From: Candidatus Omnitrophota bacterium
GTDB lineage: Bacteria; Omnitrophota; Koll11; Zapsychrales; Fredricksoniimonadaceae
Reading direction: 5' to 3'
Length of the DNA: 7,251 nt
Assembly (NCBI GenBank): GCA_015233705.1
Contig: JADFXE010000062.1
Location: 1 to 7,251 of the forward strand
This document shows, in pieces, positions 1 to 6,029 of the stretch. Each line of letters begins with the position of its first letter. Position 1 is the first letter of the stretch. The position numbers were made by a program, and so were the translations under genes. A model generated the notes under the pieces. That model searched no databases and was not told the DNA's origin. It saw only the letters and a program-made list of their open reading frames with translations.

Positions 1-18
1 TGCTAAGAATCCTTAGCA
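1..18 (-). other. Small stem-loop over the cysK stop codon
   Basis: TGCTAAG (1-7) and CTTAGCA (12-18) form a perfect 7-bp stem with a 4-base loop that includes the cysK TAG stop at 3-5. It could be the first half of a terminator or a 3'-end stabiliser, but the sequence after it lies outside the window, so no T-tract can be seen. Confidence 0.3.
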
Positions 19-935
19 AACAGCCACGTCGAAAGGTACCGCTCACCCGTGTCCGGCAGGATCACGACGATGGTCTTGCCTTTATTCTCCGGCCGCTTGG
101 CGACCTCAAGCGCAGCGTACAGCGCAGCGCCGCAAGAGATGCCGGCCAGAATACCATCCTGACGCGCCAGCTCCCTGGCCACACGCCCGGCGTCCTCATT
201 CTTGACCGTAATGATCTCATCAATGATCCCGCGATTAAGCACGTCAGGCACAAAACCAGCGCCAATGCCCTGGATCTTATGCGGCCCCGGTTTCCCGCCG
301 GAAAGGACAGGCGAATCAGCCGGCTCAACGGCAATGGCCTTAAACGACGGTTTGCGCTTCTTGATCACCTCAGCGATCCCCGTGATCGTCCCGCCGGTAC
401 CGACACCGGCGACCAGGATATCCACCTTGCCGTCAGTATCGTTCCATATCTCCTCGGCCGTGGTCTTGCGGTGGATCTCGGGATTGGCCGGATTGGCAAA
501 CTGCTGTAAAAGAACCGCATTGGGTGTTTCCTTCGCGATCTCCTCGGCCCGACGAACAGCGCCCTTCATCCCCTCAGGCCCGGGCGTCAGCACAAGCTGG
601 GCGCCAAAAATAGCCAAAAGTTGCCGACGCTCGACCGACATGGTTTCCGGCATAGTCAGGATCAGCTTGTAACCTTTGGCCGCGGCCACAAAGGCCAACG
701 CGATGCCGGTGTTGCCGCTCGTCGGCTCAACGATCACGGAATCCTTCCTGAGGATCCCGCGCTTTTCCGCATCCTCGATCATGGCATTGCCGATACGGTC
801 CTTGACGCTGGACAGCGGATTGAACGATTCCACCTTGGCCAGGATCGTCGCTACAGAGCCTTCCGCGATCCGGTTCAACTTAACCAGCGGCGTGCGGCCG
901 ATCGTTTCAGTAATATTGTTGTAAATTTTGCTCAT
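3..935 (-). CDS. cysK: Cysteine synthase A (O-acetylserine sulfhydrylase)
   Basis: This 310-residue protein is a complete fold-type II PLP enzyme that converts O-acetylserine and sulfide to cysteine in the cytoplasm. Visible motifs are the PLP-lysine segment SSVKDR with Lys45, the substrate loop TSGNTG at 72-77, the phosphate-binding loop [10 protein letters not shown] at 177-186, the GIGAGFVP segment, and SCGAA around residue 267, whose serine normally contacts the pyridine nitrogen. Length matches the CysK family. The ATG at 933-935 has an ideal Shine-Dalgarno sequence (AAGGAGG at 941-947, five bases upstream). It is the last gene of the sulfur block, 108 bases after the O-acetylhomoserine sulfhydrylase gene, and the gap is filled by structured element copy A, which reaches the Shine-Dalgarno site. 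CysM or cystathionine beta-synthase-like family members are less likely, because the protein is short and has no C-terminal regulatory domain. The family assignment is established knowledge; co-transcription with the gene before it is inferred. Confidence 0.96.
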   Translation of the reverse strand: MSKIYNNITETIGRTPLVKLNRIAEGSVATILAKVESFNPLSSVKDRIGNAMIEDAEKRGILRKDSVIVEPTSGNTGIALAFVAAAKGYKLILTMPETMSVERRQLLAIFGAQLVLTPGPEGMKGAVRRAEEIAKETPNAVLLQQFANPANPEIHRKTTAEEIWNDTDGKVDILVAGVGTGGTITGIAEVIKKRKPSFKAIAVEPADSPVLSGGKPGPHKIQGIGAGFVPDVLNRGIIDEIITVKNEDAGRVARELARQDGILAGISCGAALYAALEVAKRPENKGKTIVVILPDTGERYLSTWLFAKDS

Positions 936-945
936 AGAAGCCTCC

Positions 946-1031
946 TTAATGAGCGCGTCACTTATGGAGCCAACGGCGAACGTAAGTGACTGCGCGAATT
1001 AACCCCGCCGATTGAGGCGGGGTCCTTTATT
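946..1031 (+). repeat. Structured palindromic element, copy A
   Basis: This intergenic element between metY and cysK is described on the plus strand, the direction in which it ends in a T-rich tail. Order of parts: TTAAT (946-950), GA (951-952), GCGC (953-956), GTCACTTA (957-964), T965, G966, GA (967-968), a small stem GCC-AAC-GGC (969-977), GAA (978-980), C981, G982, TAAGTGAC (983-990), bulged T991, GCGC (992-995), GA (996-997), ATTAA (998-1002). It continues into a second hairpin, ACCCCGCC (1002-1009) with GGCGGGGT (1016-1023), then CCTTTATTT. Copy B at 6450-6560 has the same plan on the minus strand. The element faces away from the direction of the surrounding genes and overlaps the cysK ribosome binding site. 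It could be a dispersed REP/MITE-like repeat, an antisense small RNA or a leader element. The GC hairpin may also act as a weak terminator after metY, although the T-tract in that direction is poor. Confidence 0.75.
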
Positions 1032-1043
1032 TCTGGCCCTGCC

Positions 1044-2342
1044 TTACGCCTTGGCCAGTGCCTGGTCGACATCGGCCAGGATATCCTCAACATGCTCGAT
1101 CCCGATCGAAAGACGGATGAAATCCGGCGTCACACCCGTGGCCAGCTGTTCTTCAGCCGACAACTGCTGATGCGTGGTTGTCGCCGGATGAATGGCGAGC
1201 GACTTGGCGTCCCCCACATTCGCCAGGTGCGAAATAAGCTGCAGCGAATCAATGAACTTCTTGCCAGCCTCGGCCCCGCCCTTGATCCCAAAACCCAGGA
1301 TCGCGCCGGCACCGATGGGAAGATACTTCTTCACCCGATCCTTTTCCGGGCTGTCTTCAAGCCCCGGGTAATTAACCCAGCTCACCTTGGGATGCTTTTT
1401 TAGGTATTTCGCAACCGCCAGCGCATTCTCGGAGTGCCGCGGCAGGCGAAGATGGATCGTCTCCAAGCCCTGGATGAACAGGAACGAATTGAACGGAGAT
1501 ACCGCCGGGCCAAGGTCGCGCAACAGCGTGACCCGCGCCTTGATGATGTAGGCGATATTGCCAAGGGGTTTTAACGCCTCGACAAAATCAATGCCGTGGT
1601 AACTGGCATCCGGCCCCTTGATGAGCGGGAACTTACCGTTGGTCCAGTCGAACTTGCCGGAATCAACGATCAGCCCGCCGAGGGATGTGCCGTGTCCACC
1701 GATGAACTTGGTCGCGGAATAGACAATAATGTCAACGCCGTGCTGGAACGGGCGCAACAGGTACGGCGACACCGTATTGTCCAGGATGAAAGGAATGCCG
1801 TGCTTGTGCGCGACCTTGGCAATGCCTTCCAGGTCAGCGACGTCGAGCTTAGGGTTCCCGATCGACTCGGCGTAGACAGCCTTGGTTTTCGGCGTGATCG
1901 CCTTATCGAGCGCAGCCAGGTCATTGGACTTGACGAAATTCACCTTGATGCCGAATTTGGGCAATGTGTAATGAAACAGGTTATACGTCCCGCCATAAAG
2001 ATTGTCGGCAGATACGATCTCATCCCCGGCCTGGGCGATATTAAGGATGGACAGTGTGATCGCTGACTGGCCGCTCGCGACTCCCAGCGCGCCAACGCCG
2101 CCGTCAAGCGCCGCAATGCGCTTCTCTAATACATCCGTCGTCGGGTTCATCAGGCGGGTATAAATGTTGCCGAATTCCTTAAGGCCAAACAGATTGGCCG
2201 CGTGTTCCGTGCTCTTGAACTGATACGACGTTGTCTGATAGATCGGCACCGCACGCGATCCTGTTGTCGGATCAGCCTCCTGTCCGCCGTGAAGCGCGAT
2301 GGTCTCACGCTTCAAGTTATTTTTAAAGTCTGAATTCGCCAT
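1044..2342 (-). CDS. metY: O-acetylhomoserine sulfhydrylase (aminocarboxypropyltransferase), MetY type
   Basis: This 432-residue protein belongs to the Cys/Met-metabolism PLP family (fold type I). It joins O-acetylhomoserine with sulfide to give homocysteine and acetate, the direct sulfhydrylation route to methionine. It shows YTRLMNPT at 61-68, the SGQSA segment at 90-94, DNT at 188-190, and the PLP-lysine motif [12 protein letters not shown] with Lys212. The length of about 430 residues, with the long insertion after the lysine motif (around 225-260), favours MetY over MetB, MetC or MetZ, which are nearer 380-400. The ATG start has AGGAG ten bases upstream, followed by AGGGG closer in. It sits 61 bases after the barrel gene, with a GC-rich stem-loop in that gap, and cysK follows. 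Together metY and cysK capture sulfide into both sulfur amino acids. A cystathionine gamma-synthase-like specificity cannot be excluded from sequence alone. Confidence 0.93.
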   Translation of the reverse strand: MANSDFKNNLKRETIALHGGQEADPTTGSRAVPIYQTTSYQFKSTEHAANLFGLKEFGNIYTRLMNPTTDVLEKRIAALDGGVGALGVASGQSAITLSILNIAQAGDEIVSADNLYGGTYNLFHYTLPKFGIKVNFVKSNDLAALDKAITPKTKAVYAESIGNPKLDVADLEGIAKVAHKHGIPFILDNTVSPYLLRPFQHGVDIIVYSATKFIGGHGTSLGGLIVDSGKFDWTNGKFPLIKGPDASYHGIDFVEALKPLGNIAYIIKARVTLLRDLGPAVSPFNSFLFIQGLETIHLRLPRHSENALAVAKYLKKHPKVSWVNYPGLEDSPEKDRVKKYLPIGAGAILGFGIKGGAEAGKKFIDSLQLISHLANVGDAKSLAIHPATTTHQQLSAEEQLATGVTPDFIRLSIGIEHVEDILADVDQALAKA

Positions 2343-2366
2343 CTTTTCCCCTCTCCTTTTTAGTTA

Positions 2367-2395
2367 TGGCCGGGAGGGAACTGCCCTCCCGGCCA
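2367..2395 (-). terminator. GC-rich stem-loop between the barrel gene and metY
   Basis: A perfect 12-bp stem (2367-2378 with 2384-2395) has a 5-base loop and begins 8 bases after the barrel gene's stop codon. In the direction of transcription the hairpin is followed by ATAACTAAAAAGG, which has no T-tract, so it is at best a weak intrinsic terminator. It could instead stabilise the 3' end of the upstream message, giving different levels of barrel protein and MetY from one operon. The metY Shine-Dalgarno site lies just beyond it. Confidence 0.5.
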
Positions 2396-2403
2396 AGATC
2401 ATA

Positions 2404-3255
2404 TTAAAACGCGTAATGCGCACTCAAGACAAAACCATCTCCCAAACCTACTCTGCTCGCCGATGTGCTGCTGCCGGTATTCACATAAGCCGCCACCAGC
2501 GTCAGATTCTTGTTCGAGAGCCACGCCACATGGGCATCATAATAATCAGCATTCTTCCAGCCCTTGACCTGCGCGCCCTGTTCATACTCAAAACCGACCG
2601 CAACGTTGCCGGGCAGGATCACATCCACATTACCGAATCCGGCCAGTTTACGCTGCGTGCCAAATCCGTAGACACCTGTTGAGCGGGAATCGGTCGAACG
2701 GATACCGCCTGACAACAGAACCGGCCGCGGAAGCTGCGGGATCAGCTTTGTAACAACGGCATAATAATCATAACCGTGATCTTTAACGTCCCCGGACGTG
2801 GCGAATGACGTATCTTTATAGATCGCGCCTACCGCCACCGCTGGAACCCACTTGGTATCCCCGGCATTCTCTTTCACTAATAAACCCTTTAGGCCAATAT
2901 CATTCTTGTGGATATTCTTCGCACCGCTCTGGGCGATCGTTTCATTGCCGTACGACACTTCCAGGCGATCAAAGAATGTCGTGGCCACGCTCTGGGTCGT
3001 CCAATCGGCATGGACGTCATTAAGCCTGATCCGCCAGATCCCGAACTGCGGCTTGTTGACCAGATCCTTGATCGCGGTACTGGCCCCAGGGGCCTTTTCC
3101 GTCGAATCAAACGGCGTCCCGGCCGTATACGCCAGCGGATTGAAAGCAACACCGCCAACCCCTTCCACGTTATTCAAAGGCACACCAGCCTGCGCTGCCA
3201 CAGCACTGACCAAAACAAATAATCCTGCAATAATGATCTGAATCTTGCTCTTCAT
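2404..3255 (-). CDS. Predicted outer-membrane beta-barrel protein (DUF3034-like)
   Basis: This 283-residue protein has a clear Sec signal peptide: Lys2 and Lys4, a hydrophobic core IIIAGLFVLVSAVA, and a signal peptidase I site AQA-G near residue 24. The mature part begins GVPLNNVEGVGGVAFNPLAY, and the rest is rich in alternating-polarity beta strands with Gly, Tyr and Trp. It ends HYAF, with a terminal Phe, as expected of a BAM-assembled outer-membrane barrel. The start of the mature region resembles what I recall of DUF3034 proteins; I hold that family name loosely. No catalytic motif is visible. It lies between the Rrf2/DUF2292 genes and metY-cysK on the same strand, so a role in passage of a sulfur compound across the outer membrane, or in the envelope under sulfur limitation, is plausible but inferred. 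The ATG is chosen because it directly precedes the signal peptide. Its Shine-Dalgarno site lies inside a hairpin, and a possible Rrf2 box lies about 55 bases upstream. Confidence 0.8.
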   Translation of the reverse strand: MKSKIQIIIAGLFVLVSAVAAQAGVPLNNVEGVGGVAFNPLAYTAGTPFDSTEKAPGASTAIKDLVNKPQFGIWRIRLNDVHADWTTQSVATTFFDRLEVSYGNETIAQSGAKNIHKNDIGLKGLLVKENAGDTKWVPAVAVGAIYKDTSFATSGDVKDHGYDYYAVVTKLIPQLPRPVLLSGGIRSTDSRSTGVYGFGTQRKLAGFGNVDVILPGNVAVGFEYEQGAQVKGWKNADYYDAHVAWLSNKNLTLVAAYVNTGSSTSASRVGLGDGFVLSAHYAF

Positions 3256-3256
3256 G

Positions 3257-3274
3257 TTGAACCTCCAGGTTCAA
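3257..3274 (-). promoter_or_regulatory. Hairpin enclosing the ribosome binding site of the barrel gene
   Basis: In the message direction TTGAACC, TGGA, GGTTCAA forms a perfect 7-bp stem with a 4-base loop, one base before the ATG. The Shine-Dalgarno core GGAGG spans the loop and the first two bases of the 3' stem, with six bases from it to the start codon. The stem therefore partly hides the ribosome binding site, which suggests translational control, for example by temperature or by a factor that opens it. The hairpin itself is seen; the control is inferred. Confidence 0.55.
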
Positions 3275-3308
3275 GTGCAGGACTTTCCAGTGGTCTGGTG
3301 ACGCCTTG

Positions 3309-3321
3309 CTAAGTTAGTAAT
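3309..3321 (-). promoter_or_regulatory. Possible Rrf2-type box upstream of the barrel gene
   Basis: The plus-strand sequence CTAAGTTAGTAAT matches 10 of 13 positions of CCAACTTAGTAGT (4248-4260), which lies in the Rrf2 promoter/operator. Both have the same orientation relative to the gene they precede, and the core reads AYTACTAASTTRG in the direction of transcription. CTAA-G-TTAG (3309-3317) is itself a palindrome. No convincing -35/-10 pair is visible here, so this may be a second regulated promoter with a weak consensus or a chance match. Confidence 0.4.
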
Positions 3322-3335
3322 TGTTTTTCAAAGAA

Positions 3336-3359
3336 CGTCGTCCGGCAAACCGGTAGACG
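3336..3359 (-). terminator. Stem-loop after the DUF2292 pair, possible weak terminator
   Basis: In the transcribed direction CGTC, TA, CCGG, TTTG, CCGG, AC, GACG forms a two-part hairpin (4 bp, a 2x2 internal loop, 4 bp, a 4-base loop). It starts 17 bases after the second DUF2292 stop codon and is followed by TTCTTTG. The T-tract is interrupted, so termination would be partial. It could separate the regulator operon from the barrel-metY-cysK genes. Confidence 0.35.
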
Positions 3360-3376
3360 CAAATCCCACAGATCAG

Positions 3377-3565
3377 CTAAATCCCACCTCCTTCCTGAAC
3401 TGTCCACACCTGATCAAAGCGCCTCTTTTGAGAAACCTCGATCTGGACGATCTTCGCATTATGAACCATGATCGTCACGGTCCCAAAACTCAATCCATGA
3501 ATAGCTTCGCTGATATCCTTGATGATCGCGTCATTAATAATATTTTTATTGCCTGCCTGCGCCAT
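3377..3565 (-). CDS. YezD-like DUF2292 small protein, second copy
   Basis: This 62-residue protein starts at the ATG at 3563-3565 (MAQAGNKN). The frame is also open upstream to 3670, but that part overlaps the preceding gene and has no family similarity, whereas a GGGAAG ribosome binding site (3571-3576) sits five bases before the chosen ATG. The core, LSFGTVTIMVHNAKIVQIEVSQKRR, has the DUF2292 pattern of a G-x-V-T-I-x-V strand followed by K/R-I-V-Q-I-E. The function of the family is unknown. In Bacillus, yezD belongs to the cysteine-metabolism regulon controlled by the Rrf2 protein CymR, in keeping with the neighbours here. It aligns with the first copy along its length, and both end in G-x-G-I, so the two arose by tandem duplication. 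There is no signal peptide or membrane segment; it is probably a small cytoplasmic protein. Confidence 0.8.
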   Translation of the reverse strand: MAQAGNKNIINDAIIKDISEAIHGLSFGTVTIMVHNAKIVQIEVSQKRRFDQVWTVQEGGGI

Positions 3566-3584
3566 ATCCACTTCCCAAAATGCC

Positions 3585-3779
3585 TTATATACCTGATCCG
3601 CTGATACCCCAAATATCCTCGGACCAATCCTTTTCCAGGAATTCGACCTGGACAACCTTGGCCTTCTCAATGGTCACAATGACCTTGCCGTCCTTCAAGC
3701 GATCAAGGCCATCCTCGATCTGCCTGCGGACCGCAGATTTTAATTTATCGTTATTCTTGCTTTTCATAACCGCACTCAT
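3585..3779 (-). CDS. YezD-like DUF2292 small protein, first copy
   Basis: This protein has 64 residues, or 60 if translation starts at Met5 (ATG at 3765-3767). Neither start has a strong Shine-Dalgarno site. The first ATG lies five bases after the Rrf2 stop codon, so coupled translation from the regulator gene is likely. A Lys/Arg-rich N-terminal helix (KSKNNDKLKSAVRRQ) is followed by the DUF2292 core GKVIVTIEKAKVVQVEFLEK. No enzyme motif is present. The gene lies between the Rrf2 regulator and a paralogue 19 bases further downstream. The order Rrf2-DUF2292-DUF2292 upstream of sulfide-assimilation genes suggests a role in sulfur or cysteine metabolism, perhaps as an accessory to the regulator or to the enzymes. 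That role is inferred from context only. Confidence 0.8.
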   Translation of the reverse strand: MSAVMKSKNNDKLKSAVRRQIEDGLDRLKDGKVIVTIEKAKVVQVEFLEKDWSEDIWGISGSGI

Positions 3780-3784
3780 TTCTA

Positions 3785-4222
3785 CTATATGGTGTAACTC
3801 AAGCCGTCCATCTTGGCTTTTTGCTTCTCCGCCATGCTTTCCAGGGTAAAGGACGCCAAAACCTTGATGATGGCATTGGTCGCCTCTCCCCAGAAATCAC
3901 GGGCCGCACAGGTGGCTGTCCTTTTACAAAGGGAAGAATCTTCCAGACAGCCGACCAGGCAAATGGGCCCCTCCACCGCAGCAATAATATCCTTAAGCGT
4001 GATCTCTGAAGCTGGCCGAGCCAGGGCAAAACCCCCTCGCGCGCCACGGGTTGCGTTGATCAAACCAGCATTTTTGAGCAGCGGAACCAGATGGCCAAAG
4101 TACTTCTCGGATATCTCCTGCCTGCGGGAAATATCCTTCAAAAGAACCTGCCCCTTGGACCCGTTCAAGACCAAGTCGATCATCAACCGAACGCTGTAAC
4201 GACCTTTTGTAGAAAGCTTCAT
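3785..4222 (-). CDS. Rrf2-family transcriptional regulator (CymR/IscR-like)
   Basis: This 145-residue protein opens with the typical Rrf2 start MKLSTKGRYSVRLMIDL. A winged helix-turn-helix covers about residues 1-65, with LLKDISRRQEISEKYFGHLVPLLKNAGLI as the recognition region and RGARGGFAL as the wing. Cys92, Cys99 and Cys105 (C-x6-C-x5-C) correspond to the Fe-S-binding cysteines of IscR-type members, and Cys88 is an extra cysteine nearby. CymR of Bacillus lacks this cluster and acts with CysK; here the cysteines suggest Fe-S or thiol sensing. With metY and cysK downstream, the likely role is control of sulfur assimilation. The start is fixed by family similarity. AGGCGG (4225-4230) lies only two bases from the ATG, an unusually short spacing. 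The promoter carries a large inverted repeat, pointing to autoregulation. Confidence 0.92.
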   Translation of the reverse strand: MKLSTKGRYSVRLMIDLVLNGSKGQVLLKDISRRQEISEKYFGHLVPLLKNAGLINATRGARGGFALARPASEITLKDIIAAVEGPICLVGCLEDSSLCKRTATCAARDFWGEATNAIIKVLASFTLESMAEKQKAKMDGLSYTI

Positions 4223-4230
4223 ATCCGCCT

Positions 4231-4264
4231 ATTCACTACTTTGTCTACCAACTTAGTAGTGAAT
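4231..4264. promoter_or_regulatory. Inverted-repeat operator at the Rrf2 promoter
   Basis: ATTCACTACT (4231-4240) and AGTAGTGAAT (4255-4264) are perfect 10-bp inverted arms separated by 14 bases. The upstream arm overlaps the -10 box and the predicted transcription start, and the other arm ends next to the Shine-Dalgarno site. A nested imperfect palindrome, CTACCAACTTAGTAG, lies at 4245-4259. The position suits repression, most simply autoregulation by the Rrf2 protein. The arms are seen; the identity of the binding protein is inferred. Confidence 0.7.
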
Positions 4265-4289
4265 ATACCATGCCCATACAAATTGTCAA
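4262..4289 (-). promoter_or_regulatory. Sigma-70 promoter of the Rrf2-DUF2292 operon
   Basis: In the transcribed direction TTGACA (4284-4289) and TATATT (4262-4267) are separated by 16 bases, very close to the housekeeping consensus. The predicted start near 4255 gives a leader of about 33 bases. It is the only clear promoter in the window and lies in the 100-base gap after the O-antigen ligase-like gene, where no terminator is visible. Confidence 0.8.
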
Positions 4290-4322
4290 ACAAATTCTTT
4301 CAGTTTTTCATCACGGAGAATT

Positions 4323-6029
4323 TTACTGATGCTGGGACAGGGAATCTTTGATAAATCCGACATCAGTCTCGAATTCCGCCGGCGAAAGAGCAGCAGCCTC
4401 GGCGGTGTAGGTCTCGGAGCGATCCATATCCCCCAGAGTATGATAGAGCCAACCCAGGATCAGATAGTCAGGATAGGAGCGCGGAGAGCGCTTGATAGCG
4501 TCGAGATATTCACCTTCAGCCACGCGAAGATAGGACTTCTGTCCACTCAAAAGGAAAGCCTTGATGTTGATCTCGCCAGCCGCTGCCGGAAGGATCGGAC
4601 TCCACGGATCCCAGGCGCTGGCGCGGATAAAACAGGCCTCGGCCTTGTCAAACGTCGACGGACGCTTCAGATCAAATCCCTGTCGATAAATCACCGCCGC
4701 AACGGTCATCCGGATGGTCAGGAACAAACAGGCAGCGACTATAAGAATACCGATACCGCTCACCAGCCGAGTACCGGGTCCCTTTGATTGAGACCTCGTC
4801 AGCGCAACAAAGATCGCCAGCATGACCCAAAAATGGAGCGCCAGGACCGGCCTGACCAGCGAGAAGCCGAACAGATTGTCGACAAAAAATGTCGCGAGCC
4901 CAACGATAACCGCCAGGCGAAGCAACCCATTCTCGACCCGCAAAATCGTTGGCATGACCTGCCACACCCGACGGAAAAATACCACGGCCAACAGGAGCAA
5001 TCCCGCCAGCCCTGCCAGGCCAGCCTCAACCCAGGCCTGGAGATAGGCATTGTGAACATAAGCCGTCAACGCAGAAGATGTCTGAGTGAACTTCCGGCTG
5101 GCAACCGCGAACGCGCCCCAACCCTGCCCCAAGATCGGCTTGTCAGCCAGAACTGCCAAGGCGGTCTTTAAGAAAGCGACTCGAACCCAGAAGGCTGCCG
5201 CCAACTCACGGGCCAGAAGGATCAGGATCAAAAGCACGACAAAAACAACCGCGCCAACAGCAACAAGCCTGCGCTTTTTCATTAGTTCATCCGTCAGGCC
5301 AAGCCTTTGGCTGAAAATAACAACGAGACCGGCGACCAGCCCCAGGCTCACCCAGGCCAGGATCGAGAACGTAAAAAGAAAACACGAGCCCATGATCACC
5401 AAGGCGATCCAGGCCCAGATCTTTTCCGTCTTGCCCTTAAGCCATAGCGGCAGAACAAGCGCCAGCGGAAGGAATAAATGCAGATATCCGGCCAAAAGGT
5501 TCGGCCAGCCCATGAAGGACATCACTCGACGGGGAGACGCGGCAAATGGATATTGGCCCGAAGAAAAGAAGAAATCCTTGATGCCAAAGGCCGCGATCAA
5601 GAACGCAAAGCCGAACAGCAAAAACAGAAATTTTTGCGTCCGTGAAGTCGTCCGGAGAACATCGAGCAGGATATAAAAGAAAACGACCTGCGCCAACAGG
5701 ACCAGAACCGCACGCAGGGTCAGGGAAAAGTCAACGGTATAAAAAAGCGTCGCGCCAGCGGCAGTCAGAAGAATGAGGATCGGCACCTCAAATCCACTGC
5801 GCGGAAAAGATTCTCCGTGAACAAGCTTCCACACAAGCCACGGCAGCGCCCACACAAAGATCAAAAACGTGATAATGATATTCGCCGAGCTCTCCCGCAG
5901 AAAAGCATCTCCCGACGGCATAAGACTGGCGATAACGATCCGGGTCAGAATGATCATGCCGGTCAGCGCCATCAGGAAAAAAGCGCGGTTAGGCGGCCAA
6001 CAGAGCTGGAGAGCGGGCAGCTTCTTCAT
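4323..6029 (-). CDS. O-antigen ligase/polymerase family membrane protein with C-terminal TPR-like region
   Basis: This 568-residue polytopic inner-membrane protein has about a dozen hydrophobic segments between residues 15 and 450. The Wzy_C/O-antigen ligase signature lies in the second half: ADKPILGQGWGAF at 295-307, then AYVHNAYLQAWVEAGLAGLAGLLLL at 323-347, with the family's HN pair at 326-327. Such proteins join or polymerise lipid-linked glycans on the periplasmic face. After the last membrane segment (about 424-448), residues 450-568 are soluble and resemble helical TPR repeats (KAEACFIRASAWDPWSP, AEGEYLDAIKRSPRSYPDYLILGWLYHTLGDMDRSETYTAEAAALSP), an arrangement known in this superfamily. 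Its ATG overlaps the mscL stop as ATGA, so translation is probably coupled to mscL. No glycosyltransferase genes are in the window, so the glycan acceptor, and WaaL versus Wzy or protein-O-glycosylation activity, cannot be decided. The start at 6029 is supported by the overlap. Confidence 0.85.
   Translation of the reverse strand: MKKLPALQLCWPPNRAFFLMALTGMIILTRIVIASLMPSGDAFLRESSANIIITFLIFVWALPWLVWKLVHGESFPRSGFEVPILILLTAAGATLFYTVDFSLTLRAVLVLLAQVVFFYILLDVLRTTSRTQKFLFLLFGFAFLIAAFGIKDFFFSSGQYPFAASPRRVMSFMGWPNLLAGYLHLFLPLALVLPLWLKGKTEKIWAWIALVIMGSCFLFTFSILAWVSLGLVAGLVVIFSQRLGLTDELMKKRRLVAVGAVVFVVLLILILLARELAAAFWVRVAFLKTALAVLADKPILGQGWGAFAVASRKFTQTSSALTAYVHNAYLQAWVEAGLAGLAGLLLLAVVFFRRVWQVMPTILRVENGLLRLAVIVGLATFFVDNLFGFSLVRPVLALHFWVMLAIFVALTRSQSKGPGTRLVSGIGILIVAACLFLTIRMTVAAVIYRQGFDLKRPSTFDKAEACFIRASAWDPWSPILPAAAGEINIKAFLLSGQKSYLRVAEGEYLDAIKRSPRSYPDYLILGWLYHTLGDMDRSETYTAEAAALSPAEFETDVGFIKDSLSQHQ

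Noticed and set aside
202..672. Long plus-strand open frames opposite cysK and at 1596-2066, 5086-5676 and 5817-6443
   Set aside because: They lie opposite confidently assigned genes, have no family resemblance or ribosome binding sites, and show compositions typical of antisense frames.
949..1002. Short open frame inside copy A (17 codons from ATG 949 to TAA), with a matching 21-codon frame in copy B on the minus strand, both ending in Asn-stop
   Set aside because: Neither has a Shine-Dalgarno sequence (copy A is preceded by CCTCCTTA). The shared residues follow from the conserved stem and linker bases, and the upper part is set by pairing rather than protein similarity.
946..1031. Integron attC site
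   Set aside because: The ends are TTAAT/ATTAA and do not fit RYYYAAC and GTTRRRY core sites; no integrase or cassette array is present.
3336..3390. Resemblance to a c-di-GMP-I riboswitch on the plus strand (GGCAAACC followed by GACGCAAA)
   Set aside because: The helix normally found between these two segments is missing, the second domain with its tetraloop receptor is absent, and the strand faces away from every gene here.
3566..3670. A longer 97-residue version of the second DUF2292 protein starting at 3670
   Set aside because: The extra 35 residues overlap the first DUF2292 gene in another frame and lie outside the family core; the ATG at 3565 has the better ribosome binding site.
4290..4322. 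Terminator after the O-antigen ligase-like gene
   Set aside because: No stem-loop with a T-tract is visible between the stop codon and the Rrf2 promoter.
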